Below are positions 14,647-22,738 of a DNA stretch of 22,738 nt, piece after piece. The position numbers and the translations under genes were made by a program. The stretch is from assembly GCA_964436825.1 (NCBI GenBank), contig CAYTEO010000043.1, positions 1-22,738 on the forward strand. Direction: 5' to 3'. The DNA is from CAYTEO01 sp964436825 (lineage in GTDB: Bacteria > Krumholzibacteriota > Krumholzibacteriia > LZORAL124-64-63). The notes beneath the pieces were generated by a model. That model was given only the letters and a program-made list of their open reading frames with translations, did not search any database and was not told the DNA's origin. Numbering within the stretch: the first letter of the stretch is position 1; each line of letters opens with the position of its first letter.

Positions 14647-15849
14647 TCACCTCACTGCGCTGCTGAGTTGCATGATGGGCATCAGCAGCGACAATGCCGC
14701 GATGCCGACCAGCAGCCCCAGGATGGCGATGATGAGCGCCTCGAACAGCGTGAACGCCTTCTTCAGGTCCTTGGGTATCTCCTTCTCCAGGTACCGGGCC
14801 ACGTTCAGCAGGGAGGTGTCGAGGGAACCGGACTGCTCCCCGACATGGATCATCCGCTGCACCAGCGGCGGGAAGATCCGGGCCCCGCTGAAGCAGGCGC
14901 TGAGCGACTCCCCGGTCGCGACGCGATCCCTCACCTCCGCCAGCTCCCGCGCCATGACCCGGTTGCCGACGACCCCCTGCGACAGCTCCAGCAGCTTCAT
15001 CAGGTCCAGACCGGTGGCATAGAGCATGGCGAAGGTCCTGGTGAAGCGGGACAGGGCGATCTTGTGCACGAACGCGCCGACGACCGGCATCCGCAGCAGG
15101 AGCCTGTCCCTCAGGTAGGCGCCGCGGTCGGTCCCGGAGAACCGCTTCAGTGCCAGCACGAGGAGCACCGTCGTGCCGCCCAGCAGCCACCACCAGTGAC
15201 CCAGGAAGTTGCCGAAGGAGAGCATGCGGACCGTCAGGGCCGGCAACTCGAAATCCACGCTCTCGAACACCGCGGTGAAGCGGGGCATCACGAAGAACGC
15301 CAGCAGCAGGAACAGGCCGATGATTCCCGTGAACAGGATGGCGGGATAGATCATGGCCTGGCCCACCTGGGAGCGCAGGTTGTCGGTCCACTCGAGGTAG
15401 CCGACCAGCTCGCCGAACGTCTCGTCGAGGCGACCCGAGTTCAGGCCGACCTTGATCATCGCCAGGTAGACCGTGGGGAAGACGTCCGGGTGGCGGGCAA
15501 GGGCCTCGTCCAGCGGCGTCCCGCTGCTCACGTCGTTGCAGATCTCCCGGACGACGGCGGCCATGGCCCCGCCGCTCTCCCGCTGGAAATCCTCGAGGGC
15601 GGAGAGCAGCGGGATGCCGGCGGCCAGACAGGTGGCCATGTGCTGGGTGAAGGCCCGCAGCTCGCCGCGCCGCGGCCTGCCCCCGGCGGCCAGGGGGCCG
15701 AGCAGGGAGGACCAGGTGGGCCGGCTGCGCAGCAGGACGAGGCCCTGTTCCTGCAGGGCCTCCATCAGCGCCCGGCCGTCGGGTGCCCTCCTGACGCCGG
15801 TCACCGTCCTTCCCGAACCGTCCAGCGCACTGTAGCGGTACTCTCTCAC
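14647..15849 (-). CDS. gspF: GspF/PilC/MshG-type inner-membrane platform protein
   Basis: This 400-residue polytopic protein of the T2SS/type IV pilus family has two T2SF domains (about 65-190 and 265-390), each with the helical platform signature (FTQHMATCLAAGIPLLSALE; FTRTFAMLYATGLDLMKLLE), and membrane segments at about 166-188, 214-234 and 371-393. Acidic residues at the domain ends (Glu143 region; GEQSGSLDTSL, 337-347) match the family. Translation starts at GTG (15849) and overlaps the ATPase stop as GTGA. The family's usual length is 400, so this start is well supported; the longer open frame upstream shadows the ATPase gene. The protein receives the ATPase and drives pseudopilin extrusion. 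Confidence 0.93.
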   Translation of the reverse strand: MREYRYSALDGSGRTVTGVRRAPDGRALMEALQEQGLVLLRSRPTWSSLLGPLAAGGRPRRGELRAFTQHMATCLAAGIPLLSALEDFQRESGGAMAAVVREICNDVSSGTPLDEALARHPDVFPTVYLAMIKVGLNSGRLDETFGELVGYLEWTDNLRSQVGQAMIYPAILFTGIIGLFLLLAFFVMPRFTAVFESVDFELPALTVRMLSFGNFLGHWWWLLGGTTVLLVLALKRFSGTDRGAYLRDRLLLRMPVVGAFVHKIALSRFTRTFAMLYATGLDLMKLLELSQGVVGNRVMARELAEVRDRVATGESLSACFSGARIFPPLVQRMIHVGEQSGSLDTSLLNVARYLEKEIPKDLKKAFTLFEALIIAILGLLVGIAALSLLMPIMQLSSAVR

Positions 15850-17522
15850 GCGATCACCCTCAGCACTTCCTGGACCGTCGTGCGCCCCGCGTGCAGCTTG
15901 TCCAGCGCATCGTCGCGCAGGGTCCTCATCCCCGCCTCCACGGCAGCCGCCTCGATGCGCTCGGCGTCGCAGCGTTCGGCGATCATCCGGCGCAACGGCC
16001 CCTCCACACGGAGGTACTCGAAGACGGCGACACGCCCCCGGTATCCCGTCTTGCGGCACAGGTCGCAGCCCCGCCCCGCCCTGAACTCGGCGCTCTCCAG
16101 GAACTCGCGGGTCAGGCCCAGCAGGGAGATGCTGTCCGCGTCTGGTCGAGTGGGCTCCGCGCACTGCGGGCAGACCGTCCGCACCAGGCGCTGGGCGAGC
16201 ACCCCGATCAGGGTCGCCGACAGGAGGAACGATTCCACGCCCATGTCCAGGAGGCGGGGGATCGCGCCCGCGGCACTGTTCGTGTGCAGGGTGCTGAACA
16301 CCAGGTGGCCCGTCAGTGCCGCCCGGATGGCGAGCTGGGCCGTCTCCACGTCGCGGATCTCGCCCACCAGCAGGATGTCCGGATCCTGGCGCAGGATCGC
16401 GCGCAGTCCCTTGGCGAACGTGAAGCCCTGGGCGGTGTTGATCTGCGCCTGGTTGACCATCGACAGCTCGTACTCGACCGGATCCTCCAGGGTCAGGATC
16501 TTCGTGTCGGGCTTGTTCAGGAACGTCAGGGCCGAGTAGAGCGTGGTCGTCTTGCCGGAGCCCGTGGGCCCGGTCACCAGGATGATGCCGTGCGGCCTGG
16601 CGATGTCGCGCCGGAAGACCCGGTCGATGTGCGCGGGCATCCCCAGCCTGTGCAGACCGACGATCAGCGATTCCTTGTCCAGGATGCGGCACACCACCGC
16701 CTCGCCGTGCACGGTGGGGAAGGTGGAGACACGCAGCTCGACCTGGCGCCGCCCCCTGGTGAAGAGGATGCGGCCGTCCTGGGGCACCCGGCTCTCCGAG
16801 ATGTCCATCTCGGCCATGATCTTCAGCCGCGTGATGACGATCCCCTGCAGTTCCCCGGGCAGGACGGCCCCCTGGACGAGACGCCCGTCCACGCGGTAGC
16901 GGCACCGGAGCACCCGTTCGTCCGGTTCGATATGGATGTCCGTCGCCCCGGCATCGACGCCCCCGCCGATGAGCGCATCGACGAGGCGGATGAAGGGCGA
17001 ATCCCCCTCCTCCAGGCGCGCCCCCTCGGCCAGGGCCCGCTTGCTGGCCTCGATGAGCCCGGCCAGCTCGTCGTCCCCGTCCCTGCCGGCGCCGTAGTGC
17101 AGGACGATGGCGTCGGCGATGTCGCTCTCGGGGGCATGGACCACCTCGATGTACTTGCCGGTCATCCTGCCCAGCTCGTCGATGGTCGCCAGGTCCAGGG
17201 GATTGGCCATGGCGACCCTGAGGGTGCCTGCCTGGCGCTGGATGGGCAGGAGGGAACGTGCTTCGGCGAAGTCCCGCGGCACCAGCGCCACGGCCTGCTT
17301 GTCGACCACGGCACCGGCCAGGGAAATGGTTTCCACGCCAGCCTGGTCGGCCAGCACCCGCCCGATCTCCCTCTCGGAACAGATGCCCAGGCGCTGCAGC
17401 ACACGGCCCAGCTTCTCGCCCGTCTGCTTCTGTTCCATGAGGGCGAGATCCAGCTGCTCGGGCGTGATGGTGCCCGAATCGACGAGGATCTCTCCCAGCT
17501 TCCTGCTCTTGACCAGGGTCAT
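15846..17522 (-). CDS. gspE: GspE/PilB/MshE-type secretion or pilus-assembly ATPase
   Basis: This 558-residue hexameric AAA-type ATPase powers pseudopilus or pilus extension. The N-terminal part (6-150) has MshEN-like repeats: RKLGEILVDSGTITPEQL (7-24) and KLGRVLQRLGICSEREI (38-54), a domain known to bind c-di-GMP in MshE relatives. The core has Walker A GPTGSGKTTT with Lys324, the Asp-box/Walker-B region LLVGEIRDVETAQLA near 385-400, and a C-terminal zinc motif with Cys451/Cys454 and Cys486/Cys489 (CPQC, CDLC). The start at 17522 is supported by a purine-rich ribosome site; the open frame extends upstream to 17729 without good support. It is first in the seven-gene operon. A 14-codon frame ends in an ATGA overlap with this start. 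The GspE versus MshE subtype is not settled. Confidence 0.94.
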   Translation of the reverse strand: MTLVKSRKLGEILVDSGTITPEQLDLALMEQKQTGEKLGRVLQRLGICSEREIGRVLADQAGVETISLAGAVVDKQAVALVPRDFAEARSLLPIQRQAGTLRVAMANPLDLATIDELGRMTGKYIEVVHAPESDIADAIVLHYGAGRDGDDELAGLIEASKRALAEGARLEEGDSPFIRLVDALIGGGVDAGATDIHIEPDERVLRCRYRVDGRLVQGAVLPGELQGIVITRLKIMAEMDISESRVPQDGRILFTRGRRQVELRVSTFPTVHGEAVVCRILDKESLIVGLHRLGMPAHIDRVFRRDIARPHGIILVTGPTGSGKTTTLYSALTFLNKPDTKILTLEDPVEYELSMVNQAQINTAQGFTFAKGLRAILRQDPDILLVGEIRDVETAQLAIRAALTGHLVFSTLHTNSAAGAIPRLLDMGVESFLLSATLIGVLAQRLVRTVCPQCAEPTRPDADSISLLGLTREFLESAEFRAGRGCDLCRKTGYRGRVAVFEYLRVEGPLRRMIAERCDAERIEAAAVEAGMRTLRDDALDKLHAGRTTVQEVLRVIA

Positions 17523-17563
17523 CTCCCCCCCTCTCCGGTGTACTGGGCTCGTGGCCTGGCCAT
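17519..17563 (-). CDS. Possible 14-codon leader peptide upstream of the ATPase gene
   Basis: MARPRAQYTGEGGR begins at ATG 17563 with a strong ribosome site (GGAAGGAGG, 7 bases away) and stops with TGA at 17519-17521, overlapping the ATPase ATG as ATGA. Translation of the ATPase could therefore be coupled to it. It is in a different frame from the ATPase. It is short and could be coincidental; conservation is needed to believe it. Confidence 0.3.
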   Translation of the reverse strand: MARPRAQYTGEGGR

Positions 17564-17817
17564 CACTGCCCCTCCTTCCCGGGCGAGAACGTGCGCGGAA
17601 CGGAAAGCAGGACATGATGATCGGTCGCTGGGGATTTCGGGACGGAAGGACGGGACTTGAGAAAAAAAAACGCTCAAGCCCCCCATCACGCGGACGAAAC
17701 CCGTCGGCAGAACGAGACGGCCGGCACATGGACCGGACGAACCGAGAGGCGGAAGCCGCCTCCGGACGCCGGGAGAAGGAGGCCGCAGGTGGACCCAGGA
17801 TCCAAAGGAGAGAGCAG
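17523..17817. other. Divergent intergenic region with a structured leader
   Basis: This 295-base gap separates the secretion operon (minus) from the GspG-like pseudopilin (plus). It holds the possible leader peptide; an inverted repeat CTTGAG/CTCAAG (17656-17661 and 17673-17678) flanking an A9 run, which stands out in this GC-rich DNA; and, in the pseudopilin leader, a 7-bp hairpin GAGGCGG-AAG-CCGCCTC (17746-17762). The pseudopilin ribosome site AAGGAG is at 17805-17810. Good -35/-10 pairs could not be assigned on either strand. Confidence 0.55.
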
Positions 17818-18480
17818 ATGCACGGGAGAGGACGAACGAATCAAGGCGGTTTCACGCTGATCGAGATCGTGGTGGCCGTGGCCATCGTCGCGATCTTCGT
17901 CGCGGCCATCAGCCCGATGGTGTTCCGCCACCTGGAGGAATCCAAGATCTCGCGGGCGAAGAACGAGACCGAGACCATCGCCAGGGCCGTGACGACGTAT
18001 TTCAAGGACGTCGGTGTCTGGCCGGTCACGAACCGCAACGGCCCGTCCGGCAACTACGTGGACCGCGTGGTCTCCAGCCTCGACATCCCGCGCGCCGTCG
18101 GCCCGGATGCCGGTCGGGGCGCCTCCAACTGGGGCAGCTACGGGACCAAGAAGAGGCTGGGAGACTACCTGTACTACAACAACCCCGACGACGACACCGG
18201 CGAGGCCAACCAGAACCAGGACGGGCAGGACTGGCCCCTGCATGGGCAGGGCGCCTGGCGCGGGCCCTACCTCGAGAACTACGAGTTCAACGATCCCTGG
18301 CACCACGCCTACGTGATCAACGCCCGCTACTTCCCCAACGGCCACTACGACGGCTCGATCCGGCACAAGGTGTTCGTGCTCAGCGCCGGGCCCAACGGGA
18401 AGTGGGAGACGCCTTTCGACGACGGCACCGTCGAGGAGATCATGGGCGACGACATCGGCACGGTCATTACCATTCGCTGA
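17818..18480 (+). CDS. GspG-like pseudopilin
   Basis: This 220-residue pseudopilin has an 11-residue leader and a prepilin site NQGG/FTLIE (cleavage after Gly11, Glu16 = mature +5) followed by a membrane helix (12-34). The head carries the GspG signature: helix with ETETIARAVTTYFKDVGVWP, then WRGPYLENYEFNDPWHHAYVIN (147-168) and, near the C-terminus, VFVLSAGPNGKWETPFDDG (185-203), the loop that binds calcium in GspG. An Asn/Asp-rich insert at about 100-140 makes it longer than the usual 140-150 residues. The start at 17818 has AAGGAG 7 bases upstream. It is transcribed away from the ATPase/secretin operon from the shared intergenic region and is probably the major pseudopilin of that machine. 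Confidence 0.9.
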   Translation: MHGRGRTNQGGFTLIEIVVAVAIVAIFVAAISPMVFRHLEESKISRAKNETETIARAVTTYFKDVGVWPVTNRNGPSGNYVDRVVSSLDIPRAVGPDAGRGASNWGSYGTKKRLGDYLYYNNPDDDTGEANQNQDGQDWPLHGQGAWRGPYLENYEFNDPWHHAYVINARYFPNGHYDGSIRHKVFVLSAGPNGKWETPFDDGTVEEIMGDDIGTVITIR

Positions 18481-18507
18481 GGCCACACACCATTCCGTGA
18501 CCCGTCG

Positions 18508-18541
18508 AGACGGGAGGTCCCTCCGGCAGGGCCTCCCGTCT
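18508..18541 (+). terminator. Rho-independent-like terminator after the GspG-like gene
   Basis: AGACGGGAGG (18508-18517) pairs with CCTCCCGTCT (18532-18541), and CCCT/AGGG (18519-18522 with 18528-18531) extends the stem across a one-base bulge with a 5-base loop. A C/T-rich tract (TCCTCTTCCC overlapping 18541-18550) follows. It lies 27 bases after the pseudopilin stop. Confidence 0.7.
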
Positions 18542-18612
18542 CCTCTTCCCTCGCCGACGTCCCGACGTGCACGCCCGCTCCCTTGCTCCTCGCCTCCCGG
18601 GACGGCGGGGCC

Positions 18613-18618
18613 TATACT
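18613..18618 (+). promoter_or_regulatory. Candidate -10 box of the S9 peptidase gene
   Basis: TATACT lies 44 bases before the ATG at 18662 in an isolated A/T-rich patch. No clear -35 hexamer is placed 16-18 bases upstream; TTGCTC at 18583 is too far. The ribosome site GGAGGT is at 18651-18656. Confidence 0.4.
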
Positions 18619-18661
18619 ATCCCGCGCGAATCCGACACCAACCACACCCCGGAGGTCGACG

Positions 18662-20746
<2,085 letters not shown>

Positions 20747-20771
20747 CCGGCGGGGAGGCGGCAGACGTGAC

Positions 20772-20799
20772 GAGGGCGGGCCCCGGCGGGTCCGCCCTC
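20772..20799. terminator. Bidirectional terminator between convergent genes
   Basis: A 12-bp stem pairs 20772-20783 with 20788-20799 with one G-U wobble and a CGGC tetraloop. It sits 25 bases after the S9 peptidase stop and overlaps the stop codon of the minus-strand lipoprotein gene at 20798. There is no strong U-tract on either side. Confidence 0.65.
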
Positions 20800-21265
20800 A
20801 ACGCTTGTCGACGGGCAGGAGGTTGAGGGCCTCCAGCTTCCACAGGGGGCGCTGCTCGAGGTCGAGGACCTGGATCCCGCCGTAGATCTTCCCGTTGCGC
20901 CGCACGATGTCGACCAGGTGATAGGTGTTGCCCCGCAGGTCGTTGATCTGGCAGTGGACGGTGTCCCGCACGACCCCCTCGGCGTCCAGCAGGGGCGCCA
21001 GGTCCCGTGCCGGCACCAGGTAGAGGTCGAAGGTGACCGTGTTGTGGTTGGCGTCGTGGATCAGCAGCCGGACATCCTGGTCGCCGGTGTTGCCGGAGAG
21101 GTTGACGGTCAGGTTGCCGTACCCCTCGTAGGTGCCCTCCCAGACCTTGCTGAAGGCGTTGTCGTCGACCGTGTGCGGGGGATTGACCGGCTCCAGCCAG
21201 CAACCGGCGGCGATCAGACATGGCGTCAACAGGAGCAACGGCAACCAGGTACGAGTCGATCTCAT
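20798..21265 (-). CDS. Putative lipoprotein, unknown function
   Basis: This 155-residue protein has a lipoprotein signal: hydrophobic segment 7-20 ending LIAAGC, with Cys22 the lipidated residue. The mature part has a pattern of alternating beta strands (WEGTYEGYGNLTVNLSGNTGD, VRLLIHDANHNTVTFDLYLV, GNTYHLVDIVRRNGKIYGGIQVLD), like a small calycin- or lipocalin-type barrel, but no named family is recognised. The start at 21265 is chosen for the signal peptide; the frame runs open to 21379 but that overlaps the promoter region of the permease gene. The ribosome site is weak (TGAGAG). It converges on the S9 peptidase and diverges from the permease. Confidence 0.75.
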   Translation of the reverse strand: MRSTRTWLPLLLLTPCLIAAGCWLEPVNPPHTVDDNAFSKVWEGTYEGYGNLTVNLSGNTGDQDVRLLIHDANHNTVTFDLYLVPARDLAPLLDAEGVVRDTVHCQINDLRGNTYHLVDIVRRNGKIYGGIQVLDLEQRPLWKLEALNLLPVDKR

Positions 21266-21320
21266 GCTCTCAGTATCCGGAATCGGCCGTCGGTGCGCAA
21301 GTCGCCCCGCCTCTCTCGCG

Positions 21321-21349
21321 TTGAGCCCGGCCGGGACACGGGATATGCT
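21321..21349 (+). promoter_or_regulatory. Sigma-70-type promoter for the purine permease gene
   Basis: TTGAGC (21321-21326) and TATGCT (21344-21349) are separated by 17 bases, 20 bases before the permease ATG at 21370. Each hexamer matches 4 of 6 consensus bases. The predicted leader is very short, and GGAGGT at 21357-21362 serves as the ribosome site. Confidence 0.5.
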
Positions 21350-21369
21350 CCCGGGTGGAGGTGACCGCG

Positions 21370-22659
21370 ATGCCGACACACCCCGCCCCCACGTCGACGC
21401 GCCGCGAGCTGCTGGCCGGCGCGACGACCTTCGTGACCATGGCCTACATCGTCGTGGTCAACCCCGCCATCCTGGCCAGGGCCGGCATGCCCGAGGGTCC
21501 GGCCATGACCGCCACGATCCTGGCCGCGTTCGTCGGCACCCTGCTGATGGGCGTGTACGCCCGGCTCCCCTTCGCCGTGGCGCCGTACATGGGCGAGAAC
21601 GCGTTCGTCGCCTTCACCGTGGTCGGCGTGCTGGGCTTCACCTGGCAGCAGGCCCTCGGGGCGGTGCTGCTGGGCGGGGTGCTGTTCGTCCTGCTGACGA
21701 TCACGGGTGCCCGCGGCTGGCTGGCCCGCGCCCTGCCCGGCAGCCTGAAGGCCGCCTTCGTGGTGGGGATCGGCCTGTTCCTGGCATTCATCGGCCTGGG
21801 CGAGACCGGCCTGGTGACCCTGGGCGTCCCCGGCGCGCCGGTACGGGTGGGCGACCTGGGCGCTCTTTCCTCCCTGCTGGCCGTGGGCGGGCTGCTGCTG
21901 ATGCTCGCGCTGATGCAGCGGCGGGTGCCTGGAGCGCTGCTGATCGGCATCTTCGCGACGGCCGCGGTCGGGTTCGCCGTCGGTGCCGCCGAGGCGCCGG
22001 CCCGGCTGGTGGGCACGCCACCGGACATCCGGCCGGTCCTGCTGCACGTGGACCTGCACGGGGCGCTCACGTGGGGGTTCCTGCCGGTGGTGCTGACCGT
22101 CTTCGTCCTGGATTTCGTGGACACCATGGGGACCCTGATCGGTGTGGGCTGGCGGGCCGGCCTGCTGGACGAGCAGGGCAACCTGCCGGACATGGACCGC
22201 CCCCTGCTGTGCGACGCGGTGGCCACGGTGACCGGCGCCCTGCTGGGCACCACGACCACCGGGACCTACATCGAGTCGGCCGCCGGCGTGGAGGCGGGCG
22301 GCCGGACCGGACTGACGGCCGTGACCACGGCGCTGCTCTTCCTGGCAGCGCTCTGGTTCGCGCCTCTGCTGACGGCCATCCCGGCGTTCGCCTACGGCCC
22401 GGCGCTGGTCGTGGTGGGCATGCAGATGCTGGGCGCGGCGCGGGAGATCGACACCGACGACATCGGCGAGCTGGCCCCGGCGTTCGTCACCATCGCCGGC
22501 ATGGCCTTCACCTACAACCTGGGCATCGGCATGACCGCCGGGCTGCTGCTGTGGCCGCTGCTGAAGCTGCTGGGCGGACGGGCCCGGGAGGTGCCGGGCG
22601 GGATGTGGGTGCTGGGTGGTCTGGCGGGAGCTTATTACCTGTTCGGGGTGAGGGGGTGA
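21370..22659 (+). CDS. AzgA/NCS2-family purine (hypoxanthine/guanine/adenine) permease
   Basis: This 429-residue polytopic protein imports nucleobases by proton symport in the inner membrane. Hallmarks of the AzgA branch are the N-terminal GATTFVTMAYIVVVNP (17-32), PYMGENAF (72-79), VLDFVDTMGTLIG (246-258) and GTYIESAAGVEAGGRTGLTAV (298-318), plus about 12 hydrophobic segments. In classic AzgA proteins the second motif is MGxNAFFAY with Leu before Asn; here it is Glu76, a variant seen in an AzgA-like subgroup. ATG 21370 follows GGAGGT by 7 bases; a GTG at 21355 would add five residues but lies across that site. The next gene starts two bases after the stop, so the two are likely coupled. Substrate is inferred from family only. 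Confidence 0.93.
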   Translation: MPTHPAPTSTRRELLAGATTFVTMAYIVVVNPAILARAGMPEGPAMTATILAAFVGTLLMGVYARLPFAVAPYMGENAFVAFTVVGVLGFTWQQALGAVLLGGVLFVLLTITGARGWLARALPGSLKAAFVVGIGLFLAFIGLGETGLVTLGVPGAPVRVGDLGALSSLLAVGGLLLMLALMQRRVPGALLIGIFATAAVGFAVGAAEAPARLVGTPPDIRPVLLHVDLHGALTWGFLPVVLTVFVLDFVDTMGTLIGVGWRAGLLDEQGNLPDMDRPLLCDAVATVTGALLGTTTTGTYIESAAGVEAGGRTGLTAVTTALLFLAALWFAPLLTAIPAFAYGPALVVVGMQMLGAAREIDTDDIGELAPAFVTIAGMAFTYNLGIGMTAGLLLWPLLKLLGGRAREVPGGMWVLGGLAGAYYLFGVRG

Positions 22660-22661
22660 GG

Positions 22662-22738
22662 ATGGACCGGGACCTGGAGATCGCCATCCGGCTGGCGGCA
22701 TTCGCCCATCTCGACAGGACAACCGCATCGCTTGGCGA
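22662..22738 (+). CDS. Partial gene (cut by the window edge), possibly an HNH-type endonuclease
   Basis: Only 25 codons are present: MDRDLEIAIRLAAFAHLD and seven more residues. It starts two bases after the permease stop and has GTGAGG just before the ATG. The opening resembles the start of HNH/restriction-type nucleases that begin with a similar IRLAAFxWL stretch, but this is too short to assign a function. Treat the family as a guess. Confidence 0.5.
   Translation, partial: MDRDLEIAIRLAAFAHLDRTTASLG

Overview
This is a high-GC bacterial window (strong G/C third-position bias; long antisense open frames that are only shadows). Seventeen protein genes are supported, nearly all tightly packed. 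Three traits suggest an uncultured, deep-branching Gram-negative of the FCB-type assemblage (Krumholzibacteriota/Eisenbacteria/Latescibacteria-like): a huge secreted C25 (gingipain-like) protease with a FlgD-Ig-like C-terminal tail, exported lipoproteins, and a secretin-based pseudopilus operon. That placement is inference; there is no rRNA or marker gene here.

Layout. (1) 145-5948, plus strand: a 1707-residue multidomain C25-family protein, then a small lipoprotein. (2) 6036-8993, minus strand: a three-gene cassette of a soluble substrate-binding-like protein with an N-terminal DUF1858-like module, a SIMIBI-type P-loop GTPase with two CxxC pairs, and a stand-alone ABC ATPase whose N-terminus looks like a second DUF1858-like module. 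There is no permease. A perfect 6-4-6 inverted repeat sits at its promoter. This is the best candidate for an undescribed system. (3) 9183-17522, minus strand: a seven-gene, largely translation-coupled operon for a type II secretion/MSHA-pilus-like machine: GspE/MshE ATPase, GspF/MshG platform, an unusual pseudopilin with three GspG-like head modules, a PilM-PilN (MshI-like) fusion, PilO-like, PilP-like, and an MshL/PilQ-type secretin. A second, ordinary GspG-like pseudopilin (17818-18480) is transcribed divergently from the ATPase end. (4) 18662-20746, plus strand: an exported S9 prolyl-oligopeptidase-family peptidase. (5) 20798-21265, minus strand: a lipoprotein of unknown function. (6) 21370-22659, plus strand: an AzgA/NCS2 purine permease, followed by the first 25 codons of another gene cut by the window edge.

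How the parts may work together. The two exported peptidases and the purine permease fit a heterotrophic, polymer-degrading life style. The secretin machine could export such enzymes or assemble a pseudopilus, but no prepilin peptidase and no minor pseudopilins (GspH-K) lie in the window, so they would have to be elsewhere. The GTPase/ABC/binding-protein cassette looks like a cytoplasmic metal- or cofactor-handling unit rather than a transporter. No tRNA, rRNA, CRISPR array, transposon or prophage was seen. No gene-free stretch exceeds 300 bases; the longest, 17523-17817, is described as a feature.
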